Positions 30,950 to 43,483 of a DNA stretch of 64,000 bases are shown in pieces. Position numbers and translations under genes: made by a program. Each line of letters starts with the position of its first letter. Position 1 is the first letter of the stretch. The notes beneath the pieces are model-generated. The model did not search any database. It was not told the origin of the DNA and saw only the letters and a list, made by a program, of their open reading frames with translations. Source of the DNA: Periconia sp. R9002 (taxonomy: Eukaryota; Ascomycota; Dothideomycetes; Pleosporales; Periconiaceae). The stretch is from NCBI GenBank assembly GCA_023627715.1, contig JAMAHW010000066.1, positions 124,001-188,000 on the forward strand, given 5' to 3'.

Positions 30950-32913
30950 ATGCCCTTGTTAACACACCTTCCGCGCCCCCGGCCATACGTGTGCCGCCGA
31001 TGCATTCTCAACCAGCGCGCCATACCCATCGCGAAACGATCAATTGCCAAATGGGCTGCCGAACAGTCAAACGCCGAAGAACAATGGCAGGAGCAGGCGA
31101 TGCGGATTCGGACTGGAGCGCAACCTAGTATACTGCGCGTCCTTGAAGATCGGGGGTTTGTCAAGGATATCGCAGGGTGTGCATTCTCAACGACGCAAAG
31201 CTAAACATGGATGAAGGCTCATATCAATTGCAGTCCACGCGAATCACTCGAATGGCTTTTGACCCGAAAACGAATTGGCGCATACGTCGGCGTAGATCCT
31301 ACAGCTCCCTCGCTTCATGTCGGCCATCTACTTCCCATGATGGCGTTGTTTTGGATGTACATGCACGGCTACTACACCGTTCTGCTCGTGAGTGACCCCA
31401 GCCGACCCGGTAGGGGCTTTGGTTGACAAAGGATAGTTGGGCGGTGGCACAGTTCAGATTGGAGATCCATCTGGGAGAACCACGGATCGGGCGCGTCAAG
31501 CTGATGACATACGGACCATGAATATACAGAGCATGCACCGGCAGCTGGAGAAGCTCTGGGTACATGTCAAGGCATTGGGCATCAAACATCATTTCCCCGT
31601 CGAAACTAGTCGGCGAATGGCCCTTTTGAACAATGCTTCGTGGTTGCAGAACCTCAGTGCGATAGAGCTTATGCGCGATCTCGGCTCAGGCATGAGGCTA
31701 GGTTCCATGCTCGCTCGCGACTCGTAAGTGTATCTACGATCATCGACTGTGCCGTTCGCTCTAACTTTCGTGCAGTGTTCGGGTCCGCATGGAGAGCGGG
31801 GATGGCATGCCATTTTCCGAATTCTCCTACCCTCTCTTCCAAGCATACGACTGGTGGAGCATGTATTCCACTCAGAGTGTTCAACTGCAACTTGGAGGCT
31901 CAGACCAATACGGCAACCTTTGCGCTGGAATGGATGCTGTAAATCACATGCGCAAGATCCACCGACACAATGATACAGCTGAGGACGACCCTCTTTCAGC
32001 AACCTTCGGCTTGACCACCCCATTATTGACCACATCCTCCGGCGAGAAGTTTGGAAAGAGCGCTGGAAATGCTGTGTGGTTGGATAAAGATATGTTCAGT
32101 TCGTTCGATCTTTACCAGTATTTTCTGAGAACTCCGGATGCCGACGTAGCCCGCTATCTGAAACTATTCACTTTCCTCCCACTCCAACACATCACCCTTG
32201 TTATGGGACAGCATGCACGGGATGAATCAAAACGAATTGCCCAACACTTACTTGCTAAAGAAATCGTCGAGCTGGCTCACGGAGCTGCCGATGCGAAGAA
32301 AGCCGAGGCCGCACACAGGGAGGCATTCAGTCAGGGCACAAACACATTCTCTCTCGGTGCTCTGCGCAATACTTTCTCGGTGTTCAGGCAGGCTGAGGCG
32401 GTTGCCAAAGGCGCCGTCAAAGAGAAAAGCGAAAAGGAGCAACGCCTCCTCGCCTACAAACAAGCCTATGCCGGAATCACTAGTTCGCAATCAACCGCAA
32501 CCTCAGCAAACGAACCACATAAGCCCCATAACCCTTCAGAAGTGGTCACTCTCCCCCTGAGCCTCCTCGGCCCAGGCTCTTTCCCAAGCGTCCTGCACGC
32601 TGCCGGCCTCGTTCCCTCCAAAAGTGAAGGCCGTCGACTCATCCAGAAAAAGGGTGCCTACGTAGTCGTCCCCAACTCTGGCTCGGACGAAAATCCCCAT
32701 GGACTGACTTGGGCACACGTCCCAGAAGAGTTCAACACTGCGGATCCGAGCCATTATCTAGTCGATTATGAAGCCCTTGTGCTTCGAGCGGGCAAGTCGA
32801 AGATACAAATCTGTCGCATCGTCAAGGATGAACAGTTTGAAGCGGAAGGCATGACGTGTCCTGGCTGGGAGGAATTCAAGGCAAGGAGACAAGAGGCTGG
32901 TCAGCAGGTATAG
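30950..32913 (+). CDS. MSY1: Mitochondrial tyrosyl-tRNA synthetase
   Basis: Four exons (30950-31176, 31234-31387, 31437-31723, 31776-32913) give 601 aa; the introns are 57, 49 and 52 nt and all joins are in phase. The ATG at 30950 starts an Arg-rich, acid-poor N-terminus ([18 protein letters not shown]) like a mitochondrial presequence. It is a class Ic synthetase: the HIGH-type motif is HVGH (about residues 104-107) in [13 protein letters not shown], Tyr-binding residues lie around LGGSDQYGN, and the KMSKS-type loop is KFGKS (about 314-318). A C-terminal S4-like RNA-binding domain follows ([16 protein letters not shown]). Known reaction: charges mitochondrial tRNA-Tyr. In some ascomycetes (Neurospora cyt-18) this enzyme also helps splice group I introns; whether this one does cannot be told here. 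Confidence 0.95.
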
Positions 32914-34090
32914 AGGGTTGGTTGCGTCTTGTGACTGTAGGAATAGTTTTTGACATTTTGTATGATATTGTACTATTTCATGTATCATCTGGGGGATGTA
33001 TTGGTGTATGAGAAGCTAGAGTGTGTAGAACAGAGGTGCTGAGACAGTGCTGCGCAATGGAACGGCTTTCGCATCCGAACTTCACAAATCGCATGTATCC
33101 AATCATCATATATATATATCTTCTCAATCACCGTGGACTCTTAATTTATACATTTAAAATCATCTAATCCAAACATTCCTGGGCTTGTAGCCTCAATCTA
33201 TGTAGTTTGCCACAAAAAGGACATCAAAGGCAGACTACCTGTGAAACAAAAAGGATACTATGGGAATCAACATGTAGGTTAGTCCCCATTGATCATTTCA
33301 TACAGGTGATCCGCCCTCTTCACCTTCTGTTGGAAGTACAAAGACCGGACGGAAGACCGACCCTTATCAGGATTTCATACTTCATACGAAAAGTGACTGA
33401 GAAATGAAAGGTGTACAGTTGTTGTGCACGAACCACGGACAATCATACCTCAACATCGGGGTAGAAAATCTCGAGGCATGCCGTGCCGACACAACCAGTA
33501 CCAACTTATCCAACCCTGCGATGCGCATCGCCGCCGAAACACCTTACCAGTCTAAGAAATCAGAGATGCCGTCCAAGCGTCCGAAAAGTAACAAGGAGTT
33601 GTGTGCCGAACGCAGATATCATGCTACCCTCCACGACGCACAGCGAACCACTTAGGCCCGGTGAAGGGAGAGTTCGTAGGCAGAAGTGGAGGCCAGCTCA
33701 TCTGGTACACGCTAGGCTTTCATCATCTGTGCGAAGTCATGTTAGCAACCTGTGCGTGAGAAAGTGTGGAAGGGCAGGTACATACTTGTTTTAAACTGGA
33801 AGGATGAAGATTCAATGGATCGCGGCGGGCCGAAGCTTTTTTCAAGGTGTGTGGAGCTTGGACTTTTGATGACTCAGCAGAAAGCTTGGCGGTGACCTGA
33901 GTTTTTGGAACAGGAGACATGCGTGTTGATTCACTACAACTGCATTGATTTTGTATGTAAAAAAGGGGGGGAAGCTCTTTTCGAGATGAGCTTTATACAT
34001 GCTACGAGGCATGTATCCAGTCGAGATATAGCACTAGGAAAGTCGTGTGCTGAGATATCTCGGTGCATCCGAACTGGTCATCACGGGATC
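32914..34090. other. Intergenic, short AT microsatellite
   Basis: A TA run lies at about 33107-33118. The short frames at 33400-33800 do not look coding. It includes the promoter of the AspRS gene. Confidence 0.4.
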
Positions 34091-36229
34091 ATGCTTCGGT
34101 CTGGTGCACAATCAGCTTTGCGGAGATTCAGCAGAACTTGTTCTAGGAGGGAAGATGGGAACGTTGAGATTCAAGCAGATGAGAAGCTTCGGTCTGTTTT
34201 AGAGAACTACAAGGCAACTGGTATATACGTACACAATCAAATCCATGTCTACCGTCTGCTAATGCTCTTACAGTGGATTTAAAATTTGCCAGGGAGTTTT
34301 CCTCTGCGAGCGCCTTACAGTCTGGAAAACCATTTACAGAAATTACGATGCAGGGATATATTACTAAAAGACGAGACGTAAACAAACACCTGTCGTTTAC
34401 CCAATTCCGAACACCAACGCAAGACACCACCATTCAACTCGTGTCTTCAGGACTCAACGAAAACAAACCAGCTGCAAAGGCCCATCAAACGATAAAAAGT
34501 CTAAGAGAATGGACGCCTGTTACCATCAAAGGTCGTTTGGTCGAGAGGGAGGGGAAGGTACCCAAACAAGAAACGCCGAGATCGTTGCTAGACAGTGGTC
34601 CAGTTGACATACATACACGGGAAATTCAACTGACAGACATTGTGGCCTTGAACAGCATTCCCAACGATGTAATTGTAAAAGAAGGGGCTGCTTACGGGCC
34701 GAGTCAACGTCACCTTCAGCTTCGTACGTCGTGGGATTTGCGACAAAGGCTTCGATTCAGAAGCACCGTTGTCAAGTTACTAAAGCAGTTCCTTGACGAT
34801 GATAGAAAATTTGTAGAGATTGAAACACCGTTATTATTCAAATCTACACCAGAAGGTGCTCGGGAGTTTCTCGTTCCCACGCGACAAAAATCGTTTGCAT
34901 ATGCTCTACCGCAATCGCCACAGCAGTATAAACAACTCCTCATGGCCTCTGGTTTTGACAAGTATTACCAATTTGCCAAATGTTTTCGGGACGAGGATCT
35001 CAGGGCAGACAGACAGCCCGAGTTCACTCAAGTAAGCATGCCAGCCCATTCTTCCTCCCCTTTTGTTCTAATCCATCTTCCAGCTCGACCTCGAGATGGG
35101 TTTCGCCTCTGAACATGAAGTCATGGAACTAGTGGAGGAGATGATGCGGAGACTCTTCTACGATTCACTCAAAATATCCTTACCAACGCCCTTTCTCCAC
35201 CTAACCTATCACGAAGCCATGTCCCGCTACGGCTCTGACAAACCAGACCTCCGCTTCCCAGCCACTATCCACGACTTAACCGGACACCTCACCGACGACC
35301 TCATCAGCAAAATCACCCCACTCTCAAACCCTACGATCGAAGCCTTCAAAATCAAACTCTCCGACGATCCCTCCACCAACCACCAATTCATCTCCAACTT
35401 CTTTGACGGACCTAAAGGGAAGGACTTCCTCTCCAACCCAGACGGCCAACCCGCCCCCTTCATCGGCGACGCCTCGAAGCCCCTAGGTGGTCTCGCGCCC
35501 CTCGGCACGCGATTCGTTATGGAATGCCCATCCGAAGTCTCCACCGAACAAGGCGAGGTCCTCATCGTCCAAGCACGACCCACAGCACCGCATTCCGGCG
35601 GCTCCACGGCCCTCGGGAACCTCCGCACCGCGCTCCACAAAGCCGCCATCGCCAAAGGCCTCATCGACGCACCGGCACCCAGCGACTTCCGCTTCGTCTG
35701 GATAACCGACTTCCCCCTCTTCACGCCCTCCAACGACGAGGACCCGGGCCAAGGCGGCACCGCCGGCCTCTCCTCGACCCACCACCCCTTCACGGCCCCC
35801 AAATCCGCCGCCGACGTCGACCTCCTGCTCACGGACCCCTCCAAGGCCCTGGCCGCGCACTACGACATCGTCGTCAACGGGGTCGAGCTGGGCGGCGGCA
35901 GCCGCCGTATCCACCACGCCGACATCCAGGAATTCATCTTCCGCGACGTGCTCAAGATGGAGCCCAGGCGCATCGAGGATTTTCGCCATTTGCTGAATGC
36001 GCTTAAGAGCGGGTGTCCGCCGCACGCCGGGCTCGCGCTCGGTTTTGATCGCCTGGTGGCTATGATGGCTGGGGTGGAGAGCGTGAGGGATGTTATTGCT
36101 TTCCCCAAGACGGGCAAGGGTGAGGATCCGCTGGTTGGTGCGCCGAATTTTGTGAAGAACAAGCAGTGGGAGGTGTATCACATGAAAAAGTTGAACAAGG
36201 CAGCTTTGAAGGATTCTGAATCTTCTTGA
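34091..36229 (+). CDS. MSD1: Mitochondrial aspartyl-tRNA synthetase
   Basis: Three exons (34091-34220, 34274-35031, 35084-36229) give 677 aa; the introns are 53 and 52 nt. The ATG at 34091 starts a basic presequence-like N-terminus ([20 protein letters not shown]). An OB-fold anticodon-binding domain comes first ([19 protein letters not shown]), followed by a class II catalytic core: motif 1 around FVEIETPLL, motif 2 [16 protein letters not shown] with the second intron exactly at its end, and motif 3 [13 protein letters not shown]. The bacterial-type insertion domain between motifs 2 and 3 is present, as expected for the mitochondrial enzyme. Known reaction: charges mitochondrial tRNA-Asp. 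Codons in the last exon are much more GC-rich at third positions than in exons 1-2. The gene is in tandem with the mitochondrial TyrRS gene. Confidence 0.95.
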
Positions 36230-37004
36230 TCCCCCCCGCAAGAAGACAGTCCGTCCAAAAAAGACAGCCCCCCAAAAGAAGACAGTTGATGATGTTGGAT
36301 GTATTGATACTGTACTATATTCCCCTTCAAGCTTTCACACATCTTCCATTTTCCTTCCCTCTTTTGTATTATATTATCAGCAGCATCACCGGAGATACAA
36401 GTCACGGAGCGAGCGAGCGAGCGAGCCGACAAATAGACATGTTTCTTTCTTTCTATATAGATAATCGTTACAAAATACATCCATGGTTGCCCTTCAATAT
36501 CCGACCCTTTTTTTTGTTTTGTTTTTGGTGCAGTACCGGTATCACGTATACCACCCCCACCCCTTCCCGCGCCCAACGTCTGAAACGCCCCATATCAAAT
36601 GCTGTAAGAGAATACAAACAAAACACCGCCCAGGAAAAGGAGTACTCGATCTGAACATAAAGATGCTAGAGAGTAAAGAAAAAGAAAGCAAAAAACAGAT
36701 GAAAACGCCCGGCCTGAACCTTCCACTCTATCCATCCGGTGAAAGATGAGGAAAAGATAACATGATGGTGACGGTGGTGGTGATGGTAAGTAAGAATACA
36801 AAACGAGCAAGAAGGGGGAAAGAAGGGAATACAGAGGGAAAAAGGACAAACTGTGTCTATGAGTTACAAATGAACGAACGAAAAACCTCGTCCTCTATCC
36901 CAACAAAAGCCAATAAAAAAAAACAAAGAGAGAACAAGACAAGGTAAAAAAACAACATTCCAGAAAACAAAAAAGACAATAAAAAAAAAGAGAAATCTCA
37001 AACC
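36230..37004. other. Intergenic between convergent genes
   Basis: Low-complexity 3' flanks. A GAGC repeat lies at about 36407-36425 and A-rich stretches at 36650-37000. No gene seen. Confidence 0.5.
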
Positions 37005-37655
37005 TCACCGCCTAAACCCACTAAGCGGCTTCCACTCATCCACGACACTCCTCTTCACCTTGCGATACTTCACCGTCTTCTCCTCGCCACTCCTCCTCCT
37101 CTCATCCACCTCGTCCTCCTCGTCGCTCCACCACCCCTTCGTCCTGCTGCCCCTGCGGCTGCGGCTCCTGCTCCTGCTCCTCTCGTCCACGAAAGCGCGC
37201 TCCCTCGTCTCCCACCCTTCATCCTCCCACTTCTCCTTGTGCTTGTACACCGCCCTATCGGACGGCCACAACGACGACGAACTCGCGTGCGAGGACCGTG
37301 GACGCGTGAAGGTAGCGTTGAGTTTGAATTTGTACTCGCGCGAGTCGTTGTCGAAGGAGCTGCGATGGGGAGATGTGGTGGTGTATTTGTAGCGGTATGT
37401 GACGTCGTCATCCTCGTCGCGGGCGTAGGAGGAGGAGTAGCGGCGTGAGGAGGACGACGAGTGCTTGTATGTGTTGTCGCCGCTCCAGACGCCGTATTTC
37501 TCGAGTGTTGTGGGTTGGCAGCGGACGGTCAGCGCGCGGCTGGAGTAGGGGTAGTCGTCGTAGAGGTCGTCATCGGAGAAGAGGGGTTTGGATTTGTGCC
37601 GTACGAGGGCGGAGCGGGAGGGGGAGTAGGTGCTGGTGTAGTAGAAGGGTGACAT
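37005..37655 (-). CDS. Arg/Ser/Tyr-rich hypothetical protein
   Basis: A single exon of 216 aa from the ATG at 37655 (MSPFYYTSTYSPSRS). It is rich in Ser, Arg, Tyr and Asp, with short RS stretches (SRSRSRSRRGSR) and an acidic WWSDEEDEVDERRR segment. It is almost certainly disordered. RS repeats occur in RNA-binding proteins, but there is no RNA-binding domain here, so I assign no function. High GC at third positions supports real coding. Confidence 0.6.
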   Translation of the reverse strand: MSPFYYTSTYSPSRSALVRHKSKPLFSDDDLYDDYPYSSRALTVRCQPTTLEKYGVWSGDNTYKHSSSSSRRYSSSYARDEDDDVTYRYKYTTTSPHRSSFDNDSREYKFKLNATFTRPRSSHASSSSLWPSDRAVYKHKEKWEDEGWETRERAFVDERSRSRSRSRRGSRTKGWWSDEEDEVDERRRSGEEKTVKYRKVKRSVVDEWKPLSGFRR

Positions 37656-37698
37656 TTTTGGGATGACCCTTTTGGGTTGGTTGGTTGTTTGCTGTCTT

Positions 37699-37699
37699 C

Positions 37700-37731
<32 letters not shown>

Positions 37732-37738
37732 GCGTGTA
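37699..37738. repeat. TG dinucleotide microsatellite
   Basis: About 18 TG units with two CG interruptions at the right end, 45 bases upstream of the ATG of the minus-strand gene, so in its 5' leader or promoter. Confidence 0.95.
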
Positions 37739-39521
37739 AGTTTGGGTGGTGTTGGTTGGGGTGGATAGATGTGTAGTCTTCTGTTTTGGGAAACTCGGGA
37801 AAATGGTCAGGTAGGTATGTAGGTCCTTGGGTAGAGCGAGGAAGGTTTTATAGTGGTGTCTGGTAGGAAAGGAAAAAAAAGTCACGATGCGAGGAACCGG
37901 TCAAGACTAAATACTCTTTTCTCCTTCTCTCTCGTTTCCTTGAGTCCTTTACAAACCTGTTTCACTTGCCTACTTGTGCTATGCTTTCGTTCCTATTGAC
38001 TCGCTGTGGATGCTCGCCATGTCACCATATGCGAACAGGCACCGCCTCACGCTCGCGCGCATAGAGAATGGCGTGCATGGCCACAATGGCGCAGGCAGAG
38101 GGAAACTCGCGCGCTGTGATTGGCTGTCGGCCTCTCCCGCGCGTGCGTTCGGTACAGTTCCCTGGCTGCAAGGGCACGTCTTTGGTGCCTGGCATCGCTT
38201 TTACGGCCGGAAAAAAGGTCCATGGATCCAACGCCATCCCTTGACGAGGTGCTGGGCTGGGTTTCGAAGGTCACGCTGGCGGGGAATAGGAGGTCGCCAC
38301 CATGGGGCAGTGAAGAGCCGCCCGTCTATTAACTGGTGAAGTGTGGTGGGTGGGGGCTGAAAATGAGGGCGCCAGGTAAGTAGAAAGGCTGGCAAAGACG
38401 TATAGACGGCGGCAAAGGACATGTTGGAGGCGAAAGATTGGACAATACCAGGTGGTTGCAAGAATTCTCTGACGGTGGAACAGAAAAGTTTGCTCCTGTC
38501 TTGCCTGCGCCTTTCTGTGTCGCGTAGAAGTCATCAGGCTTCACCTGAAAGCCAGAACCACGCCCGATGACGCCGCCGCCGCCGTATGCAAATGGCGGGT
38601 GGGTTGATCAATAGCCTGGGTACAGGACTACGGGACTACAGGCATGAGCGGCCTCTTCTTGACCGGATGGTCTGCCTGTGGGCCTCTGGTCAGGCAGTTA
38701 AGGCAAAGATTGAACGCAGATGCGCTTAACGCGTACTTCCAGGACAAAATATCATTTGAAAGCCACGCCTGGAACACTCGTTGAGGCACAGTTTAAGAGA
38801 GGAGTCATTTTCATGAAATAAGGCGTTTTGAGCATGTACGTGTGTCGTGTAGCGTAGAAAAAGCCGCTATCCGTGGAGGCGCTCACGGGAAGGTGGGTAA
38901 GAAACAAACATCGTTGGTGGTGGTGGTCAGGAGTTGACACAGCCTTGTTGAACAGTCTGTCTCGCGTTAGTGAAAGGTCAGGTTCTGGCCAGTCTCTTTC
39001 TATCTGGTCCCACATCTCGCAAGGAAATCTCTTCTCAACATGTCCTCCTTTCTTCATGCTGGGCTCATGTCGAGAAAGGTCACATAATAGGGACGCCCAT
39101 GTATAGGCAGGGAAGTTTCAGCCTTGCGCGATTTTCACTCTAGATGCTGCGGCTTTACTTGGTGGTGGCTGCACATGGAGCAGTGCCGTCTTCGTCGGTG
39201 TACGGGGAGGACAGGCATGCATATGTAGACGCAAACGTACGGTGAAAGTGGAAGGATCGGATCATTGACTGGATGAACTAACACACCTTGAGTAGTATTC
39301 ACATTTTTCGTCCCACCCTTATTCATGCATCCTTGCATACAGTATGTCTTATTTAAAACATATCAGAAGGTCCCTCCTCCTCTCTCTCCATCTGCATAAA
39401 GCAGGATCCTTTAGAGCAAGCCTGTAGACGGCGCTCTTGTATTTTCAAGGGTAAAGTCTTCGTGATGATATAAACGCATTATTTTTTTTTTTTTGGCTTC
39501 GTGGGTTAAACTTTGGGTGGT
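37739..39521. other. Intergenic, nothing coding seen
   Basis: About 1.8 kb with no frame that looks coding on either strand. A T run lies at 39482-39493, just downstream of the NudC stop. Confidence 0.45.
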
Positions 39522-40150
39522 TCAACCCATCTTGGCGTTGGAAAAGTCCATTTCGGGATGCTGCTTTTTGAATTGCTCCAAAAGATCCAGCTTCTTCTGC
39601 TCATCACTCGTAGGCTTGCCCATCTCCTTTTGTCGCTGATCGAACATCATTTTTTCCACCATGCCACGCGTTTCGCCGTCCAAATCACCCAGTTTGCTGT
39701 TTTCGGGTTGGATCTTGGACGTGTCGATCTTGGGCGCGGTCGTCACAACGTGAGCCCACCACTCCATCTGGTTGACCTTGTCGAGATGTACAACGACTTC
39801 CTTGCCGGTGGGAGTAGTCTCGAGGGTCCAGGTAGAGTCATCTACGTGTATGGGGTGAGGGAGGTCGCCCTAGCGTGCTGTCAGAACCCAATGCGAAATT
39901 TGGCCGCCGTTAATGCAGCACCTACATCGATGATTGGATCCTGCCCCTTGATGGCGACTTTCAAGTGAGTTTTTGTGATCTTGACGTCGAGGTCGCGGCC
40001 CTTGTATTTTCCATCGACTTCTACGGTCACATCCAGGTCCTTGATGGTTTGCGTCCATTTGTAGGGCAGTGCGGCCTGCTCTGCGTCCTCTTTGGCCTTG
40101 GCTTCGGCATCCAATCTCTTCTGCTCTTCCGGGGATGGTTCGGCCGACAT
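39522..40150 (-). CDS. nudC: Nuclear movement protein NudC
   Basis: Exons are 40150-39926 and 39869-39522, giving 190 aa. The intron (39925-39870, 56 nt) has GTAGGT, a TTCTGAC branch and CTAG, in phase. A short charged N-terminus ([20 protein letters not shown]) leads to a CS (p23-like) domain beginning [14 protein letters not shown] and continuing across the splice ([20 protein letters not shown]), then the family C-terminus ([38 protein letters not shown]). Length matches fungal NudC. Known role: Hsp90-linked chaperone of the dynein regulator LIS1/NudF, needed for nuclear migration in hyphae. Confidence 0.95.
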
Positions 40151-40619
40151 TGTTTTTTTGCTTCGTCGCAATGCGATGTGGAAGAGGAGGGACTGATGGC
40201 TGTGTGAGATTCAAACTGGGAATGTTTGGTGGGTTGGGCGAGAAATCAAAGTTTCAACAGGCAGGGCCGGACGAACATATCCAGGTGGGGGTGTAGCTAA
40301 ACGGCATGCAGCGTCATCTTCCTGTGCGCCCGAGCGCGCCCCATACAACGCATCCCGGCAAGAGCCCGAGACCATCCATAATCTTCACCCTTGGTCTCTC
40401 TCCCCCCACCCCCTTGCGCGACTTCACCCTCCCGATCCTGCTGCGCCATATTGCTAACATTGAATTCCAAGCCTCGCTCTTCGATATGCTGCTATAATCA
40501 CACCGCTTGGTACCGAGCTTAGCACTCACCACTCAGCGGGAACCCTCCAACCGGCCGAATCCCGATCGAGCGTCGATAAACCCACACCTCTCCTCCGCTA
40601 GACCACCACTGCTTCAACC

Positions 40620-42740
40620 ATGTCAAGTTCCTTTGAGAAGTCTGTCAAGGGCGGAACCAAGATCAAAGTAGGTCCTGGGACCTTTTGCCCTGCACGCTTG
40701 CCCATGCCCCTCTCCGCCGGACAATCACAGACAAACAAGGAAAGGAGCTAATCAACGTGTCGCATCTACAGCTCGCAGCACCAAAGTCCAAATATGTCGA
40801 ACATATTCTGGTCGCAACACACACGGGGGAAGCTGGCGTTGCAGAGATCTTCCGTGCCCTGACAAACCGTTTGCGCGATACCACATGGACCATTGTCTTC
40901 AAAAGTCTTATCATCGTCCACCTCATGATACGGGAGGGTGCCCCAGAGGTTACACTTAGACACCTGTCCAAAAACCCACGTCACAGTCTTGCACTACACC
41001 AATTCACCGAGGGTGAGCACTTGAGATGATCATGTACCCTGCATGCCAGTGCTGACAATACCTCCTCATTCAGTCCAGACTCAAGGCCACAACATACAAA
41101 CATATGCAGAATATCTTCTACACCGAGCAGTCGAGTTTGGTACAACAAAAGTGGATTATGTGCGCGGTGGGGAGGGCCGGCTCAAGAAGATCACTGTTGA
41201 CAAAGGTCTTTTGAGAGAGACGGAGAGTGTACAGACACAAATCAAATACCTCCTGAGATGCGAGGTAGATACAACCACCAAGTCTCGTCGACATTTGCTG
41301 ACCGTTTCCAACAGCCTTTCACCGATGAGCCTGAGAACGAGATCACGCTGACTGCTTTTCGATTACTCACCATGGATCTTCTTGTTCTCTTCCATGTTAT
41401 GAACGAGGGAACCATCAATGTCCTTGGTGAGTGCTAAATTCGGCTTTGCGTGCTCCACTCTGCTAACTCTGGTAGAACACTACTTTGAATTGTCTAAGCC
41501 AGATGCCCAACGCGCCTTGAACATCTACCGCACTTTCGTGAAGCAGACGGAGGCGGTTGTTCAATATTTGAGCGTCGCTCGACTACATGAACATTCTACA
41601 CGATTGGAGATTCCGAAAATCAAGCACGCCCCTACCAGTTTAGCTCACGCTTTGGAGGAGTACCTTAATGACAAGGATTTTGAAGTGAACCGCAGACAGT
41701 ATATTGCTGAAAAAGAAGCCAAGAAGGCAGGAGGGAAGCCCATTAATGGTGCCAGCAAGACATCGGGAGACTCAAAGCCCGCACCCACGCCCACACCCGC
41801 GGCCGCTAGCCAACCACCAACATTACCCAAACAGGACACCAGTCTTCCATTGATTGATTTGTTTGACTCCCTTGAGAACAATCAACAGACCATGGCCCAG
41901 CCAGTCCAGCAATTTCCGCAGCAAACGGGTTTCCAGCAACCCAATATGCAGCAACAACCAACCAACATGGGTTTTCCCCAGCAACAGCAAGCTTTCAGCT
42001 CACAAGGGGCACAATCAACGAATCCGTTTGCCCAAATGCAGCAGCAGCAGCAACCCCAACAGCCGGCTCAGCTCCAGACACAGTTCACGGGGGCTGGGTT
42101 TGGGGGCTACACACCGCAGCCTTTTGGTGGCCAAAGTTCTCTTGCGCCAATACCCCAAAACGGCGTACCCAATTTCCAACCACAGCCTGCACAACAATTT
42201 CCGTCCGCCGCCTCCCCTCTACAAGCACAACCTACTTCTACAAACCCTTTCCGACAATCCATGTTGCCACCTCAAGCAACTGGTCTACAGGCACCACCCG
42301 TGCTTGGTAATCCCACGGGCTCATCGTCACCCATCAACCGTCAATCAACCAATCCGTTTGCGAAATCAACTCTTTCACCTCCTGGCTCATCGTATTCTGC
42401 CTCTCCGATGCAATCACCCCAACATGCATCACCGTTTGCGCCCCAGCAACAGGGCCTGCAGCCGTTACAGCCCGCTCCTACGGGAACGAATCCTTTTGCG
42501 CGCAATGCCTCTCCGATTCAAAGTTCCCCATCTCCCCAAGGAGGACTTACCGTACATGCCACTGGTAGCACTAATCCATTCCGTCAGAGTGCATTCGTCA
42601 ACCAGCAGACAGGACAAGGGTGGCAGAACAGCAACTCGGGGATGCTGGGTGGCGTGAGTGTCGACCAGGTACCAACTACGAGCGTCTTTCCACGCCCGGG
42701 GCAGCAACAGCAGCAACCGCCGCAGAACTTTCTGGGCTAG
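40620..42740 (+). CDS. AP180/CALM-type clathrin adaptor (yeast Yap1801/2)
   Basis: Five exons (40620-40667, 40772-41012, 41074-41264, 41315-41426, 41476-42740) give 618 aa, all joins in phase. The N-terminal ANTH domain (about residues 1-280) starts SSFEKSVKGGTKIKLAAPKS, with the basic phosphoinositide-binding Lys residues in place. The C-terminal half is Gln/Pro-rich and disordered. It carries a clathrin-box-like LIDLFDSL and five NPF motifs (all as TNPF) that bind EH-domain proteins such as Ede1/Pan1. Known role: links PI(4,5)P2 membrane to clathrin in early endocytosis. Motif order matches Yap1801/Yap1802. Confidence 0.93.
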
Positions 42741-43483
42741 TCCGAGGAAACACAGCGAGTGAATTGTGCTAGGCAGTTGAAGTAATATTTTCTGTTTCGA
42801 TCAATCTAGGGCAGGGTTAACTGGACGCGTGGTACGGCGTTTACAGGATCGATGTTTGTCTATTTTGAGTAAAGAGGAACCGTTCTGGATTTTCGGGAGA
42901 TTTAAAGTCAACGGCATGGAAAGCATGGACTTGGGAGCGCTCTTTGGAACCGCGGCAAAGATTGCTCGGTCGGTCGTATTGTAATTCTAGCGAGGTCGAA
43001 GTGAGGGGAGACCGGTTAAGCACGACAGGCTTCTTGCCCCCGGAAGACGTGGGTTCCGACATTAGGAGAAGTATTAATTATATCCCCCAAACCATCACCA
43101 TACTCCCCAGTCAGTTTTTCGTGCTGGTTGTGTTCATCTTGTATCTTGCCATGTTGTTGCTCTGGAGATTGAATGTGAGAATGCATCGATCTTGAGAAGT
43201 CCCTGCCAACTGCAGGGTCCTTTTCTTTTCCACACTGACTCGCTCGAGTGATTAAGTCGGCGAAACCAGATCATCGTCATTATATGCGCACCCCGGGGTA
43301 GCACGGGCCCGGCGAGTAGTTACGTGTCTGGGCCTCGGTATCTTTTTCGTCGCGAATATCTCGAGATCAAACCACTTCTCCGCATTCGTATTCACACGAG
43401 AGAACGATGCTTCTTCCCTATTTTTCAATTCTGTCGAATATCTGATTGCGAGCCGCTCACTCGGTCCCAACATTGAACTGACT
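42741..43483. other. Gap with unresolved small frames
   Basis: This holds the 3' flank of the AP180 gene and the promoter of the acyl-CoA synthetase gene. Three minus-strand ATG frames look mildly coding: 43473-43252 (MLGPSERLAIRYSTELKNRE), about 43193-43015 (MHSHIQSPEQQHGK) and 43062-42841 (MSEPTSSGGKKPVVLNRS). They could be parts of one small spliced gene, but no convincing splice set was found. A hydrophobic plus-strand frame (42944-43195) lies antisense to them and lacks an ATG. Confidence 0.25.

Noticed and set aside
35483..36241. 252-codon minus-strand frame opposite the AspRS gene
   Set aside because: Mirror of high-GC codons in the last AspRS exon; no motif and an unlikely composition.
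42944..43195. Plus-strand frame with a strong hydrophobic segment
   Set aside because: It has no ATG and is preceded by a stop. It lies antisense to hydrophilic frames, which commonly yields artificial hydrophobic stretches.
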